This document shows, piece after piece, positions 8,018 through 15,244 of a stretch of 32,775 nucleotides of DNA; positions within the stretch are counted from its first letter, which is position 1; each line of letters opens with the position of its first letter. The stretch spans positions 1 through 32,775 of the forward strand of contig JAEDKS010000002.1 of assembly GCA_016295665.1 (NCBI GenBank). The letters are read 5' to 3'. This stretch comes from Clostridia bacterium (GTDB taxonomy: Bacteria; Bacillota; Clostridia; Christensenellales; Aristaeellaceae). The notes beneath the pieces were generated by a model. That model saw only the letters and a list, made by a program, of their open reading frames with translations, did not search any database and had not been told where the DNA came from. The position numbers and the translations under genes are program-made.

Positions 8018-9821
8018 TGACAAGAAGCTCCTGGAGCGCACCATCCCCGGTATGAACCGGGGGGCGCGTTTCGCGGAGGTGGAGCACGCCGAGCACATCG
8101 GCGCCACGGTGAAGCACATCGTTACCTATTTTATTAGGGAGCGGAGCATGGTTCTCGCCATGCTGCTGGTGGTGGTGCTCGGCACGCTGTGCGGCGTCTA
8201 TGCCCCCAGCCTGCAGAGCCGGGCCATCGACATCATCGCGGGCAGCCTGCAGGGGAACCTGATGGGCGCTCTGGCGCTGATGCTGGCGGTCTATCTGGCC
8301 TACAGCGCGGCCCAGCTGCTGCAGGGGCTGCTCAGCGCCCGGCTCAGCCAGCGGCTTGTGAAGCGGCTGCGGGAGGAGCTGTTCGGCAAGATCGTGGATC
8401 TGCCGGTCAGGTATCTGGACACCCACTCCCACGGCGACGTCATGAGCCGCATGACCAACGACATCGAAAACATCTCCACCACCGTCTCCCAGTCCCTGCC
8501 CTCCCTGTTCTCCGGGGTGCTCACCATTCTGGGCACGGTGATCATCATGCTTTGCTACTGCTGGCAGCTGGCGCTGCTCAGCTGCGCCACCGTGCTGTTG
8601 ACCGTGATTGCCACGAAGATTCTCTCGGGCAAGGTGCGCAGGTTCTCCCGGAAGCGGCAGCAGCTGCTGGGACAGCTCAACGGCACCGTGGAGGAGATGA
8701 TCTCCGGCTACCGGACGGTGGTGGCCTACAACCATCAGGGCGAGACCACGGACACCTTCTGCGAGACCTCCGACGCGCTGACGAAGGCGGGCATCCGCAC
8801 CGATGCCTTCAGCGGCGTCATGGGCCCCATCATGAACTCCATCGGCAACATCGGCTTCGTCATCATCGCGGCCTTCGGCGGGTACTTCGCGATCAATGGG
8901 CTGATCTCCGTGGGCGTCATCTCGGCCTTCATCGTCTACGCCAAGCAGTTCAGCCGCCCCATCAACGAGATCGCCCAGGTCTATGGTCAGCTGCAGACCG
9001 CCATCGCCGGCGCGGAGCGCGTGTTCTCCGTGCTGGACGAGGACTGCGAGGACATGCGCGGCGAGGCGCTGGCGCGGGGACGCGAGGCGGATGTGTGCTT
9101 TGACCATGTGCAGTTCTCCTATGAGCCCGGTCACCCGGTCATCCGGGACTTCAGCCTCACCGTGCCCTCGGGCAAAAAGGTGGCGCTGGTGGGCTCCACC
9201 GGCAGCGGCAAGACCACCGTGGTCAACCTGCTCATGCGCTTCTATGACGTGGACAGCGGCACCATCCGGGTGGGCGGGCAGGACATCGCCGGGGTGGCCC
9301 GGGACAGCCTGCGCCGGCAGGTCGCCATCGTGCTGCAGGACACCGTGCTGTTCTCCGACACGGTGCGGAACAACCTGAAGTACGCCAATGACGTGGCGAC
9401 GGAGGAGGAGCTGGCGCGCGCCGCGGAGATGAGCCACAGCAGCGGCATGATCGCCCATCTGCCGCAGGGCTTCGATACCCTGCTGACCGCCGGCGGCAGC
9501 AACATCAGCCAGGGCCAGCGGCAGCTGCTCGCCATCGCCCGGGCGTTCGTGGCGGATCCCGGGATTCTGATTCTGGACGAGGCCACCTCCAACGTGGACA
9601 CCCGCACCGAGAAGGCCATCCAGAGCGCCATGCAGCAGATCATGCGCAACCGCACCAGCATCGTCATCGCCCACAGGCTGTCCACCATCCGGGATTCCGA
9701 CGTGATCGTGGTCATGGATCAGGGCCGCATCGTCGAGCAGGGCAGCCATGAGGAGCTGTTGGCGCGCAGGGGCAAGTACTACGACCTGTACATGACCCAG
9801 TACGCGGGCTTCGCGACCTGA
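8010..9821 (+). CDS. ABC exporter half-transporter, catalytic-type subunit
   Basis: A 603-residue half-transporter. The start ATG at 8010 overlaps the previous gene by eight bases and has GGAGAGGAGG upstream. A cytosolic N-terminal extension of about 45 residues precedes the first helix, then the membrane domain (about 46-330) and the nucleotide-binding domain. Walker A is GSTGSGKTT near residue 394, the signature is the variant ISQGQRQ near 498, Walker B LILDEATSNVD near 520 has the catalytic Glu, and the H-loop is IAHRLST near 553. It complements the degenerate subunit encoded just before, so the pair should be a heterodimeric exporter with one active ATP site. The two exporter pairs in this window share the same asymmetry but differ in gene order and motif detail. 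No good terminator is seen in the 144 bases after it. Confidence 0.92.
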   Translation: MADDKKLLERTIPGMNRGARFAEVEHAEHIGATVKHIVTYFIRERSMVLAMLLVVVLGTLCGVYAPSLQSRAIDIIAGSLQGNLMGALALMLAVYLAYSAAQLLQGLLSARLSQRLVKRLREELFGKIVDLPVRYLDTHSHGDVMSRMTNDIENISTTVSQSLPSLFSGVLTILGTVIIMLCYCWQLALLSCATVLLTVIATKILSGKVRRFSRKRQQLLGQLNGTVEEMISGYRTVVAYNHQGETTDTFCETSDALTKAGIRTDAFSGVMGPIMNSIGNIGFVIIAAFGGYFAINGLISVGVISAFIVYAKQFSRPINEIAQVYGQLQTAIAGAERVFSVLDEDCEDMRGEALARGREADVCFDHVQFSYEPGHPVIRDFSLTVPSGKKVALVGSTGSGKTTVVNLLMRFYDVDSGTIRVGGQDIAGVARDSLRRQVAIVLQDTVLFSDTVRNNLKYANDVATEEELARAAEMSHSSGMIAHLPQGFDTLLTAGGSNISQGQRQLLAIARAFVADPGILILDEATSNVDTRTEKAIQSAMQQIMRNRTSIVIAHRLSTIRDSDVIVVMDQGRIVEQGSHEELLARRGKYYDLYMTQYAGFAT

Positions 9822-9965
9822 CGGGCGGGGCATATTCTGTCCCCCGGGCACATATCCTCTCAGCGTCGTCGGCGTTTTACCGGACCTTAACCTGCCGCAC
9901 ATGGCGATTTGATGCCGGTGTGGTAGCATGGGTACGAAAGCGCGGACAGAAGGGAGGTGTATGCC

Positions 9966-10226
9966 GTGCATATGTATCAACTGGCGACCGGCAAGGCGCC
10001 CGTGGTTCAGCTGGATCGGGTGTCCGTGGAGCAGCTCAAGCGGATGCGGCCCGGCACCTATGTGGGCGTGAACGGGGCGGGCGAGCGGGCCATCATCCAT
10101 GTGACCAGCCACGACCCGGTGGTGTGCATGACCGTGTTCCAGGGCAGCGAGTGTGTCCGGACGGCGGACTTCTATCGGAACAATACCTCGCAGGAGTACA
10201 TGAGCTGCATGGGCGAGGAGCAGTAA
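9966..10226 (+). CDS. Small hypothetical protein (86 residues)
   Basis: I do not recognise this protein. The GTG at 9966 is chosen because GGGAGG (9952-9957) ends eight bases before it; a GTG at 9957 overlaps the ribosome site and an ATG at 9972 is rather far. It has no signal peptide or membrane segment and looks like a small soluble fold: a basic N-terminal part with VSVEQLKRMRPGTY, a central beta-like stretch (RAIIHVTSHDPVVCMTVF), and three Cys in the second half. A possible extended -10 (TGGTAGCAT, 9921-9929) precedes it and a strong terminator follows, so it is probably its own transcription unit between the exporter operon and the phosphate regulon. Confidence 0.65.
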   Translation: MHMYQLATGKAPVVQLDRVSVEQLKRMRPGTYVGVNGAGERAIIHVTSHDPVVCMTVFQGSECVRTADFYRNNTSQEYMSCMGEEQ

Positions 10227-10229
10227 GAG

Positions 10230-10268
10230 CCGGTGCTGCGCCCGGAAAAGGGGCGGCGCCGGTTTTTT
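10230..10268 (+). terminator. Rho-independent terminator after the 86-residue gene
   Basis: CCGGTGCTGC (10230-10239) pairs with GCGGCGCCGG (10253-10262) with two G-T pairs, followed by six T (10263-10268). It insulates pstS from upstream transcription. Confidence 0.88.
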
Positions 10269-10297
10269 CTCTGCCTGGAGTGCGGGGGACGGGATTC

Positions 10298-10352
10298 TTA
10301 ACATGGATTTGACATGACCATGCAGCTGTTCTTTACATTTCCTCTGTATCCT
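10298..10352 (+). promoter_or_regulatory. Pho-box promoter of pstS
   Basis: Repeats resembling the PhoP half-site TTAACA lie at 10298 (TTAACA), 10309 (TTGACA), 10320 (ATGCAG, weak) and 10332 (TTTACA), i.e. at offsets 0, 11, 22 and 34. A -10-like TATCCT is at 10347-10352. There is no separate good -35, as expected for an activator-dependent promoter. The pstC upstream region has the same geometry. Confidence 0.8.
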
Positions 10353-10401
10353 TGCAGCTGTACCGGAAAGGTGCGGAACACAAAAAGGAGTGTAAACGAA
10401 C

Positions 10402-11247
10402 ATGAAGAAGATGCTTGCGATCCTGACCGCCGCGATCCTGGTGCTGGGTATGACCGCCACCGCGTTTGCGGCTTCCACCATCACCGTCATCAGCCGTGAG
10501 GCCGGCAGCGGCACCCGCAGCGCCTTCGTCGAGCTGACGGGCGTGGAGGCGAAGGACGCGGACGGCAACAAGGTTGACCAGACCGATGAGGACGCCATCG
10601 TGCAGAACGGCACCGCGCAGGTGATGACCACCGTGCAGGGCGACGTGAACGCCATCGGCTACATCAGCCTGGGCAGCCTGAACGACACCGTGAAGGCCGT
10701 GAAGGTGGAGGGCGTTGAGGCCACCGCCGAGAACGTGGCGGAGGGCACCTATGGCCTGTCCCGTCCCTTCAACATCGCCGTGCTGGGCGAGATGAACGAC
10801 ACCGTGAAGGACTTCGTGGCCTGGATGCTGGGCGCGGAAGGCCAGCAGCTGGCTGCCGACAAGGGCTATGTGCCCGGCGAGCCCCAGGAGTATGTGGCGG
10901 CACCCGTGGCGGGCAAGATCGTGGTGGGCGGCTCCTCCTCCGTGGGCCCGCTGATGGAGAAGCTGGCGGAGGCCTATCAGGCCATCAATTCCCAGGTTGA
11001 GATCGAGGTGCAGGTCAGCGACTCCACCACCGGCATGAAGTCCGCCATCGAGGGCGTGTACGACATCGGCATGGCCTCCCGCGACCTGAAGGACAGCGAG
11101 GTGGAGGCTGGTCTGACCGGCATCACCCTGTGCATGGACGGCATCGCCGTGATCGTCAACAACGAGAGCGCGGTGGAGGACCTGACCGTCGAGCAGATCC
11201 GTCAGATCTTCACCGGCGAGGTCACCGACTGGGCTGACGTGAAGTAA
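10402..11247 (+). CDS. pstS: PstS phosphate-binding protein, circularly permuted order, secreted without lipobox
   Basis: A 281-residue phosphate-binding protein of the Pst importer. Residues 1-24 are a signal peptide ending AFAA; there is no lipobox Cys. Canonical PstS runs from a GSSSVGPLMEKLAEAY-type segment through IFTGEVTDW to SREAGSGTRSAF and ends at a GYVP-type segment. Here the second half comes first (SREAGSGTR at about residues 31-39, GYISLGSL at about 86, GYVPG at about 155), then a linker of about 13 residues, and then the canonical first half (GGSSSVGPLMEKLAEAY from about 174, STTGMKSA, IFTGEVTDWADVK at the C-terminus). The protein ends exactly where canonical PstS continues, so it looks circularly permuted rather than truncated. 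Both phosphate-binding loops are kept. It is a separate transcript from pstC, with its own Pho-box promoter and terminator. Confidence 0.9.
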   Translation: MKKMLAILTAAILVLGMTATAFAASTITVISREAGSGTRSAFVELTGVEAKDADGNKVDQTDEDAIVQNGTAQVMTTVQGDVNAIGYISLGSLNDTVKAVKVEGVEATAENVAEGTYGLSRPFNIAVLGEMNDTVKDFVAWMLGAEGQQLAADKGYVPGEPQEYVAAPVAGKIVVGGSSSVGPLMEKLAEAYQAINSQVEIEVQVSDSTTGMKSAIEGVYDIGMASRDLKDSEVEAGLTGITLCMDGIAVIVNNESAVEDLTVEQIRQIFTGEVTDWADVK

Positions 11248-11265
11248 GCAACCGATTCTTCCCCG

Positions 11266-11300
11266 GGAGTGGGGCCGCAGGGCCCTGCTCCTTTTGTTTT
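11266..11300 (+). terminator. Terminator between pstS and pstC
   Basis: GGAGTGGGGCC (11266-11276) pairs with GGCCCTGCTCC (11281-11291) over 11 bp with two G-T pairs and a GCAG loop, followed by TTTTGTTTT (11292-11300). The T tract runs into the first Pho-box repeat of pstC, so pstS ends right where pstC control begins. Confidence 0.88.
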
Positions 11301-11352
11301 ACATAGAATTTACACGGCCCATACAGGACATTTTACATTTCCTCCCTATGCT
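11298..11352 (+). promoter_or_regulatory. Pho-box promoter of pstC
   Basis: TTTACA at 11298 and 11309, CATACA at 11320, TTTACA at 11332, and -10-like TATGCT at 11347-11352: offsets 0, 11, 22, 34 and 49. This is the same spacing as at pstS. The 12 bases from the last repeat into the spacer (TTTACATTTCCT) are identical at both promoters. It should drive pstC-pstA-pstB-phoU-phoP-phoR under phosphate starvation. Confidence 0.82.
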
Positions 11353-11385
11353 GTAAGCGTACTAATGGAAAGGAAGGGTGAAGCC

Positions 11386-12249
11386 ATGCGTTTCAAGGAA
11401 ACGCTCATGCGATACGTGTTCGCGCTGGCGGCGATCTGCTGCGTCGGGGCTGTGGTGCTGATCTGCGTGTTCCTGTTCTCCTCCGGACTGCCCTTTTTCG
11501 CGAAGGTCAATGCGTGGGAGTTCCTGACGGGCACCAAATGGGCCCCGGACATCGACAACGCCGCCAACGGCACCTATCAGATTTTCCCCATGATCGTGGG
11601 CAGCGTCTACGTGACCGCCGGCGCCATTCTCGTGGGGTGTCCCATCGGCATTCTGGCGGGGGTCTATCTGGCCAGCTTCTGCCCGGAGCGGCTCAAGCGG
11701 CTGCTGCAGCCCATGGTCGCGCTGATGGCGGGCGTGCCCAGCGTGGTGTACGGCTTCTTCGGCATCACCACCCTGGTGCCCCTGGTGCGCAATCTCTTTG
11801 GGGGCAAAGGCTTCTCGATTCTGACGGCCTCCCTGCTGCTGGGCATGATGATTCTGCCCACCGTCATTCAGCTCACCGCCTCCAGCGTGGCGGCGGTGCC
11901 GGCAAGCTACTATGAGGGCAGCCTGGCCCTGGGTGCCACCGACGAGCGCAGCGTGTTCCGGGCCACCGTGCCCGCCGCCAGGAGCGGCATTCTGGCGGCG
12001 GTGGTGCTGGCCATCGGACGCGCCATCGGCGAGACCATGGCCGTGGTCATGGTCGCGGGCAACCAGCCCCGCATGCCCAAGGGCTTGCTGCAGGGCATCC
12101 GTACCCTGACCAGCAACATCGTGACCGAGATGGGCTACGCCGCCGACCTCCACCGGGAGGCGCTGATTGCCACGGGCGTGGTGCTGTTCGTGTTCATCCT
12201 GCTCATCAACCTGCTGTTCTCCACGCTGAAAAGGAGGGATAACGCATGA
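11386..12249 (+). CDS. pstC: Phosphate ABC importer permease PstC
   Basis: A 287-residue inner-membrane permease of the Pst phosphate importer. The ATG at 11386 is chosen because GGAAGGG lies seven bases upstream; an in-frame ATG at 11365 has no ribosome site. Six membrane segments can be drawn, the first at about residues 9-30. The loop that contacts the ATPase carries the EAA-type segment EGSLALGATDERSVFRATVP (about residues 178-197), followed by the conserved AIGRAIGETMAV. The order pstC then pstA is the usual one. The last four bases overlap the pstA start (ATGA). It forms the channel with PstA and is powered by PstB. Length is normal for the family. Confidence 0.95.
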   Translation: MRFKETLMRYVFALAAICCVGAVVLICVFLFSSGLPFFAKVNAWEFLTGTKWAPDIDNAANGTYQIFPMIVGSVYVTAGAILVGCPIGILAGVYLASFCPERLKRLLQPMVALMAGVPSVVYGFFGITTLVPLVRNLFGGKGFSILTASLLLGMMILPTVIQLTASSVAAVPASYYEGSLALGATDERSVFRATVPAARSGILAAVVLAIGRAIGETMAVVMVAGNQPRMPKGLLQGIRTLTSNIVTEMGYAADLHREALIATGVVLFVFILLINLLFSTLKRRDNA

Positions 12250-13172
12250 CGGAGCTGAAGCCCCAGACCGTGGAAAAGTGCCCGCTGCCGCCCATCACGC
12301 CGGCGATGCGCCTGAAGAAGTGGCTGCGCCATGAGGGCGTGAGCCTGCGAAGGCATCCCCTGAGCTACCTGGTGCGCACCCTCTGCCGCCTGGCGGTGGC
12401 GGTGACGGTGTTCTCCCTCCTGTATCTGATCGTGGACATTCTGGTGAAGGGCATCCCCAACCTGTCCCCGGAGCTGTTCTCCCTCACCTACACCACCGAC
12501 AACCAGTCCATGCTGCCCTCCATCATCAACACCGTCATCATCACGGTGCTGGCGCTGGTCATCGCCATTCCCCTGGGCGTGGGCGGCGCCATCTACCTGG
12601 CGGAGTACGCCCGCCGGGAGAGCCCGCTGGTGCGCCTGGTGCGGCTGACCGCCGAGACGCTCTCCGGCATCCCCTCCATCATCTACGGCCTGTTCGGCAT
12701 GATGTGCTTTGTCACCGCCTTGAAGCTGGGTCTGTCCCTGTTGTCCGGTGCGCTGACCCTGTCGCTGATGGTGCTGCCGCTGATCCTGCGCACCACCGAG
12801 GAGGCGCTGCTCTCCATCCCCGACAGCTACCGGGAGGGCTCCTTCGGCCTGGGCGCCGGCAAGCTGCGCACCGTCATCCGCATCGTGCTGCCCCCCGCCA
12901 TGCCGGGCATCCTCTCCGGCGTGGTGCTGGCCATCGGGCGCATCGTGGGCGAGACGGCGGCGCTCCTGTTCACCACCGGCACCGTCGCCAAACTGCCCCA
13001 GTCCCTGCTATCCTCCGGACGCACGCTGTCGCTGCACATGTACGTCCTCTCCGGCGAGGGACTCCACGTGGGCGAGGCCTATGCCACCGCCGTGGTGCTG
13101 CTGGTGCTGGTGCTGGGCATGAACGGTCTGTCATCCCTGATTTCCAAGAAGATCGGAGGCGCTTCCCATTGA
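12246..13172 (+). CDS. pstA: Phosphate ABC importer permease PstA
   Basis: A 308-residue second permease of the Pst importer. The ATG overlaps the pstC stop, with AAGGAGG nine bases before it. A cytosolic N-terminal stretch of about 45 residues precedes the first helix, and six helices can be drawn. The ATPase-contact loop has EGSFGLGAGKLRTVIRIVLP (about residues 197-216), followed by AIGRIVGETAALLF, both typical of PstA. The C-terminal codons overlap the TTG start of pstB, so translation of the cluster is tightly coupled. Confidence 0.95.
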   Translation: MTELKPQTVEKCPLPPITPAMRLKKWLRHEGVSLRRHPLSYLVRTLCRLAVAVTVFSLLYLIVDILVKGIPNLSPELFSLTYTTDNQSMLPSIINTVIITVLALVIAIPLGVGGAIYLAEYARRESPLVRLVRLTAETLSGIPSIIYGLFGMMCFVTALKLGLSLLSGALTLSLMVLPLILRTTEEALLSIPDSYREGSFGLGAGKLRTVIRIVLPPAMPGILSGVVLAIGRIVGETAALLFTTGTVAKLPQSLLSSGRTLSLHMYVLSGEGLHVGEAYATAVVLLVLVLGMNGLSSLISKKIGGASH

Positions 13173-13918
13173 GCAAGATTGATATTGAGAAGCTGAACCT
13201 GTACTACGGTGACTTCCACGCGCTCCACGACATCGACCTGCACCTGGAGGAAAAGCAGATCACCGCCTTCATCGGCCCCAGCGGCTGCGGCAAGTCCACG
13301 CTGCTCAAGACCCTGAACCGCATGAATGATCTGATTCCTTCCTGCCGGGTGACAGGAAATGTGACCCTGGACGGCGAAGATATTTACGGCCCCATGGACG
13401 TCAATACCCTGCGCAAGCGCGTGGGGATGGTGTTCCAGAAGCCCAACCCCTTCCCCATGAGCGTCTATGACAACATCGCCTACGGCCCCCGCACCCACGG
13501 TGTGCGTCGCAAGGCGGCGCTGGATGACCTGGTGGAGCAGAGCCTCCGTGGCGCCGCCATCTGGGATGAGGTCAAGGATCGCCTCCACAAGAGCGCCCTG
13601 GGCCTCTCCGGCGGTCAGCAGCAGCGGCTGTGCATCGCCCGGGCCCTGGCGGTGAAGCCGGAGGTGCTGCTGATGGATGAGCCCACCAGCGCCCTGGATC
13701 CCATCTCCACCGGCAAGATCGAGGAGCTGTGCATGGCCCTCAAGAACGACTACACCATCGTGATGGTCACGCACAACATGCAGCAGGCGCTGCGCATCTC
13801 CGACAGGACGGCGTTCTTCCTGCTGGGGGACATGGTGGAATACGCCGACACCAAGCGGCTGTTCTCCATGCCCCAGGACAAGCGCACCGAGGACTACATT
13901 ACGGGAAGGTTTGGTTGA
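13169..13918 (+). CDS. pstB: Phosphate ABC importer ATPase PstB
   Basis: A 249-residue ATPase energising PstCA. The start is the TTG at 13169, which overlaps the pstA stop; GGAGG (13155-13159) lies nine bases upstream, and the resulting length matches the usual 250 residues. Motifs are Walker A GPSGCGKST (about residues 36-44), the PstB-typical Q-loop VFQKPNPFPMSVYDNIAYG, signature LSGGQQQR near 147, Walker B LLMDEPTSALDP near 168, and the H-loop VTHNMQQA near 198. All catalytic residues are present. The stop is at 13916-13918, just before the phoU ATG. Confidence 0.96.
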   Translation: MSKIDIEKLNLYYGDFHALHDIDLHLEEKQITAFIGPSGCGKSTLLKTLNRMNDLIPSCRVTGNVTLDGEDIYGPMDVNTLRKRVGMVFQKPNPFPMSVYDNIAYGPRTHGVRRKAALDDLVEQSLRGAAIWDEVKDRLHKSALGLSGGQQQRLCIARALAVKPEVLLMDEPTSALDPISTGKIEELCMALKNDYTIVMVTHNMQQALRISDRTAFFLLGDMVEYADTKRLFSMPQDKRTEDYITGRFG

Positions 13919-13919
13919 T

Positions 13920-14570
13920 ATGCGGAGCTATTTTGACGAACAGATGGCCCGGATGAATGAGCGCATGATCGCCATGGGTGCCATGGTGGAGCGCAAGATC
14001 GACGATGCCTGCGAATCGCTGCGCACCGCGGATGTCCAGAAGGCGCAGGCGGTTCGGGACGGCGACGCGGTGGTGGATCACGCCGAGCGCGAGATTGAGA
14101 GCATGTGCCTGCAGATGCTGCTGCAGCAGCAGCCCGTGGCCCGGGATCTGCGGCAGATCAGCGCGGCCCTGAAGATGATTACGGACATGGAGCGCATCGG
14201 CGACCAGTCCGCCGACATCGCTGAGATCGTGACCGTGATGGATCTGAGCCGCCCCCGGCCCGACACCTTCGCCGACATGGCGCAGGCTGCCCGGGAGATG
14301 GTGGTGGGCGCCGTGGATGCCTATGTGAAGCAGGACGTGCTGCTGGCCCAGCGCGTCATCGACGCGGATGACCGGGTGGATGGCTACTTCGACCAGATCA
14401 AGCACGAGCTGACCGACAATCTGGCGGAGGAGCGCCGCCACACCGCCAACGCCCTCGATCTGCTGATGATCGCCAAGTACCTGGAGCGCATCGCCGATCA
14501 TGCCACCAACATCGCCGAATGGGTGATCTGGGCCATTACAGGACTGTATCAGGGAGAGGAACTGCAATGA
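13920..14570 (+). CDS. phoU: PhoU phosphate-signalling regulator
   Basis: A 216-residue all-helical protein made of two PhoU repeats. Each repeat ends with an acidic metal-binding type helix, DMERIGDQSADIAE (about residues 90-103) and YLERIADHATNIAE (about 187-200). PhoU damps Pho signalling when phosphate is plentiful, through contact with PstB and the PhoR kinase. The ATG at 13920 has GGGAAGG ten bases upstream; the in-frame TTG at 13911 is too close to that site. The stop overlaps the phoP ATG by three bases. Confidence 0.95.
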   Translation: MRSYFDEQMARMNERMIAMGAMVERKIDDACESLRTADVQKAQAVRDGDAVVDHAEREIESMCLQMLLQQQPVARDLRQISAALKMITDMERIGDQSADIAEIVTVMDLSRPRPDTFADMAQAAREMVVGAVDAYVKQDVLLAQRVIDADDRVDGYFDQIKHELTDNLAEERRHTANALDLLMIAKYLERIADHATNIAEWVIWAITGLYQGEELQ

Positions 14571-15244
14571 TCTATATCGTCGAGGACGACAGCAGCGTGC
14601 TGGAGCTGGAGCTGTACGCGCTGCGGCAGGCAGGCTATGAGGTGCAGGGCTTTTCGGAGGGCGGTGCCTTCCGGGAGGCGCTGCGCGAGCATACGCCCTC
14701 GCTGGTGATGCTGGATGTGATGCTGCCCGGCGAGGACGGCATGAGCCTGCTGCGCTGGATGCGCACCCAGGATCGGCTCAGGCAGGTGCCCATCATCATG
14801 GTGACCGCCAAGGGCTCCGAGCTGGACAAGGTGCAGGGGCTGGACAGCGGTGCGGATGACTACCTGACCAAGCCCTTCGGGGTCATGGAGCTGCTGGCGC
14901 GCATCCGGGCGCTCATTCGGCGCACGGCCCCCAGCGAGCAGGAGAGCTATCAGCTGGGGCTTATCCGGCTGGACTGCGGCTCCCACCGGGTGTTCGTGGA
15001 CGGGCAGCTGGTGAGCCTGACGCACATGGAGTTCGAGCTGCTGCGCTTCCTGATGGCCCACGCCGGTCAGGCGGTGACCCGGGAGCTGCTGCTGGACGAC
15101 GTGTGGGGGCTCAGCTACGCCGGCGATACCCGCACGGTGGATGTGCACATCCGCACCCTCAGGCAGAAGCTGGGCGCGGCGGGCGATCAGATTGCCACCG
15201 TGCGCGGCGTGGGCTACCGGATGGAGGAAAAGGCAGATGCGTAA
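14567..15244 (+). CDS. phoP: PhoP/PhoB-type response regulator
   Basis: A 225-residue OmpR-family response regulator. The receiver domain (about residues 1-115) has the acidic pair ED at 6-7, phospho-acceptor Asp50 in VMLDVMLPGEDG, the switch Thr in MVTAKG, and Lys in YLTKPF. The winged-helix DNA-binding domain (about 125-222) includes LTHMEFELLRFLM, the recognition helix region DTRTVDVHIRTLRQKL, and the terminal VRGVGYRM. The ATG overlaps the phoU stop and has AGGGAGAGG seven bases upstream. From its place between phoU and the PAS-HisKA kinase gene it should bind the Pho boxes at 10298 and 11298. Confidence 0.94.
   Translation: MIYIVEDDSSVLELELYALRQAGYEVQGFSEGGAFREALREHTPSLVMLDVMLPGEDGMSLLRWMRTQDRLRQVPIIMVTAKGSELDKVQGLDSGADDYLTKPFGVMELLARIRALIRRTAPSEQESYQLGLIRLDCGSHRVFVDGQLVSLTHMEFELLRFLMAHAGQAVTRELLLDDVWGLSYAGDTRTVDVHIRTLRQKLGAAGDQIATVRGVGYRMEEKADA

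Noticed and set aside
9822..9965. A terminator after the second exporter pair
   Set aside because: The GGGGCA...TGTCCCC hairpin is weak and has no T-tract.
6143..10655. Long minus-strand open frames over the exporter genes
   Set aside because: Shadow frames of the two exporter genes, which have full ABC motifs.
10402..11247. PstS as a truncated or fused pseudogene
   Set aside because: The frame is complete with signal peptide, ribosome site, promoter and terminator, and both halves of the fold are present once each, so permutation fits better than decay.
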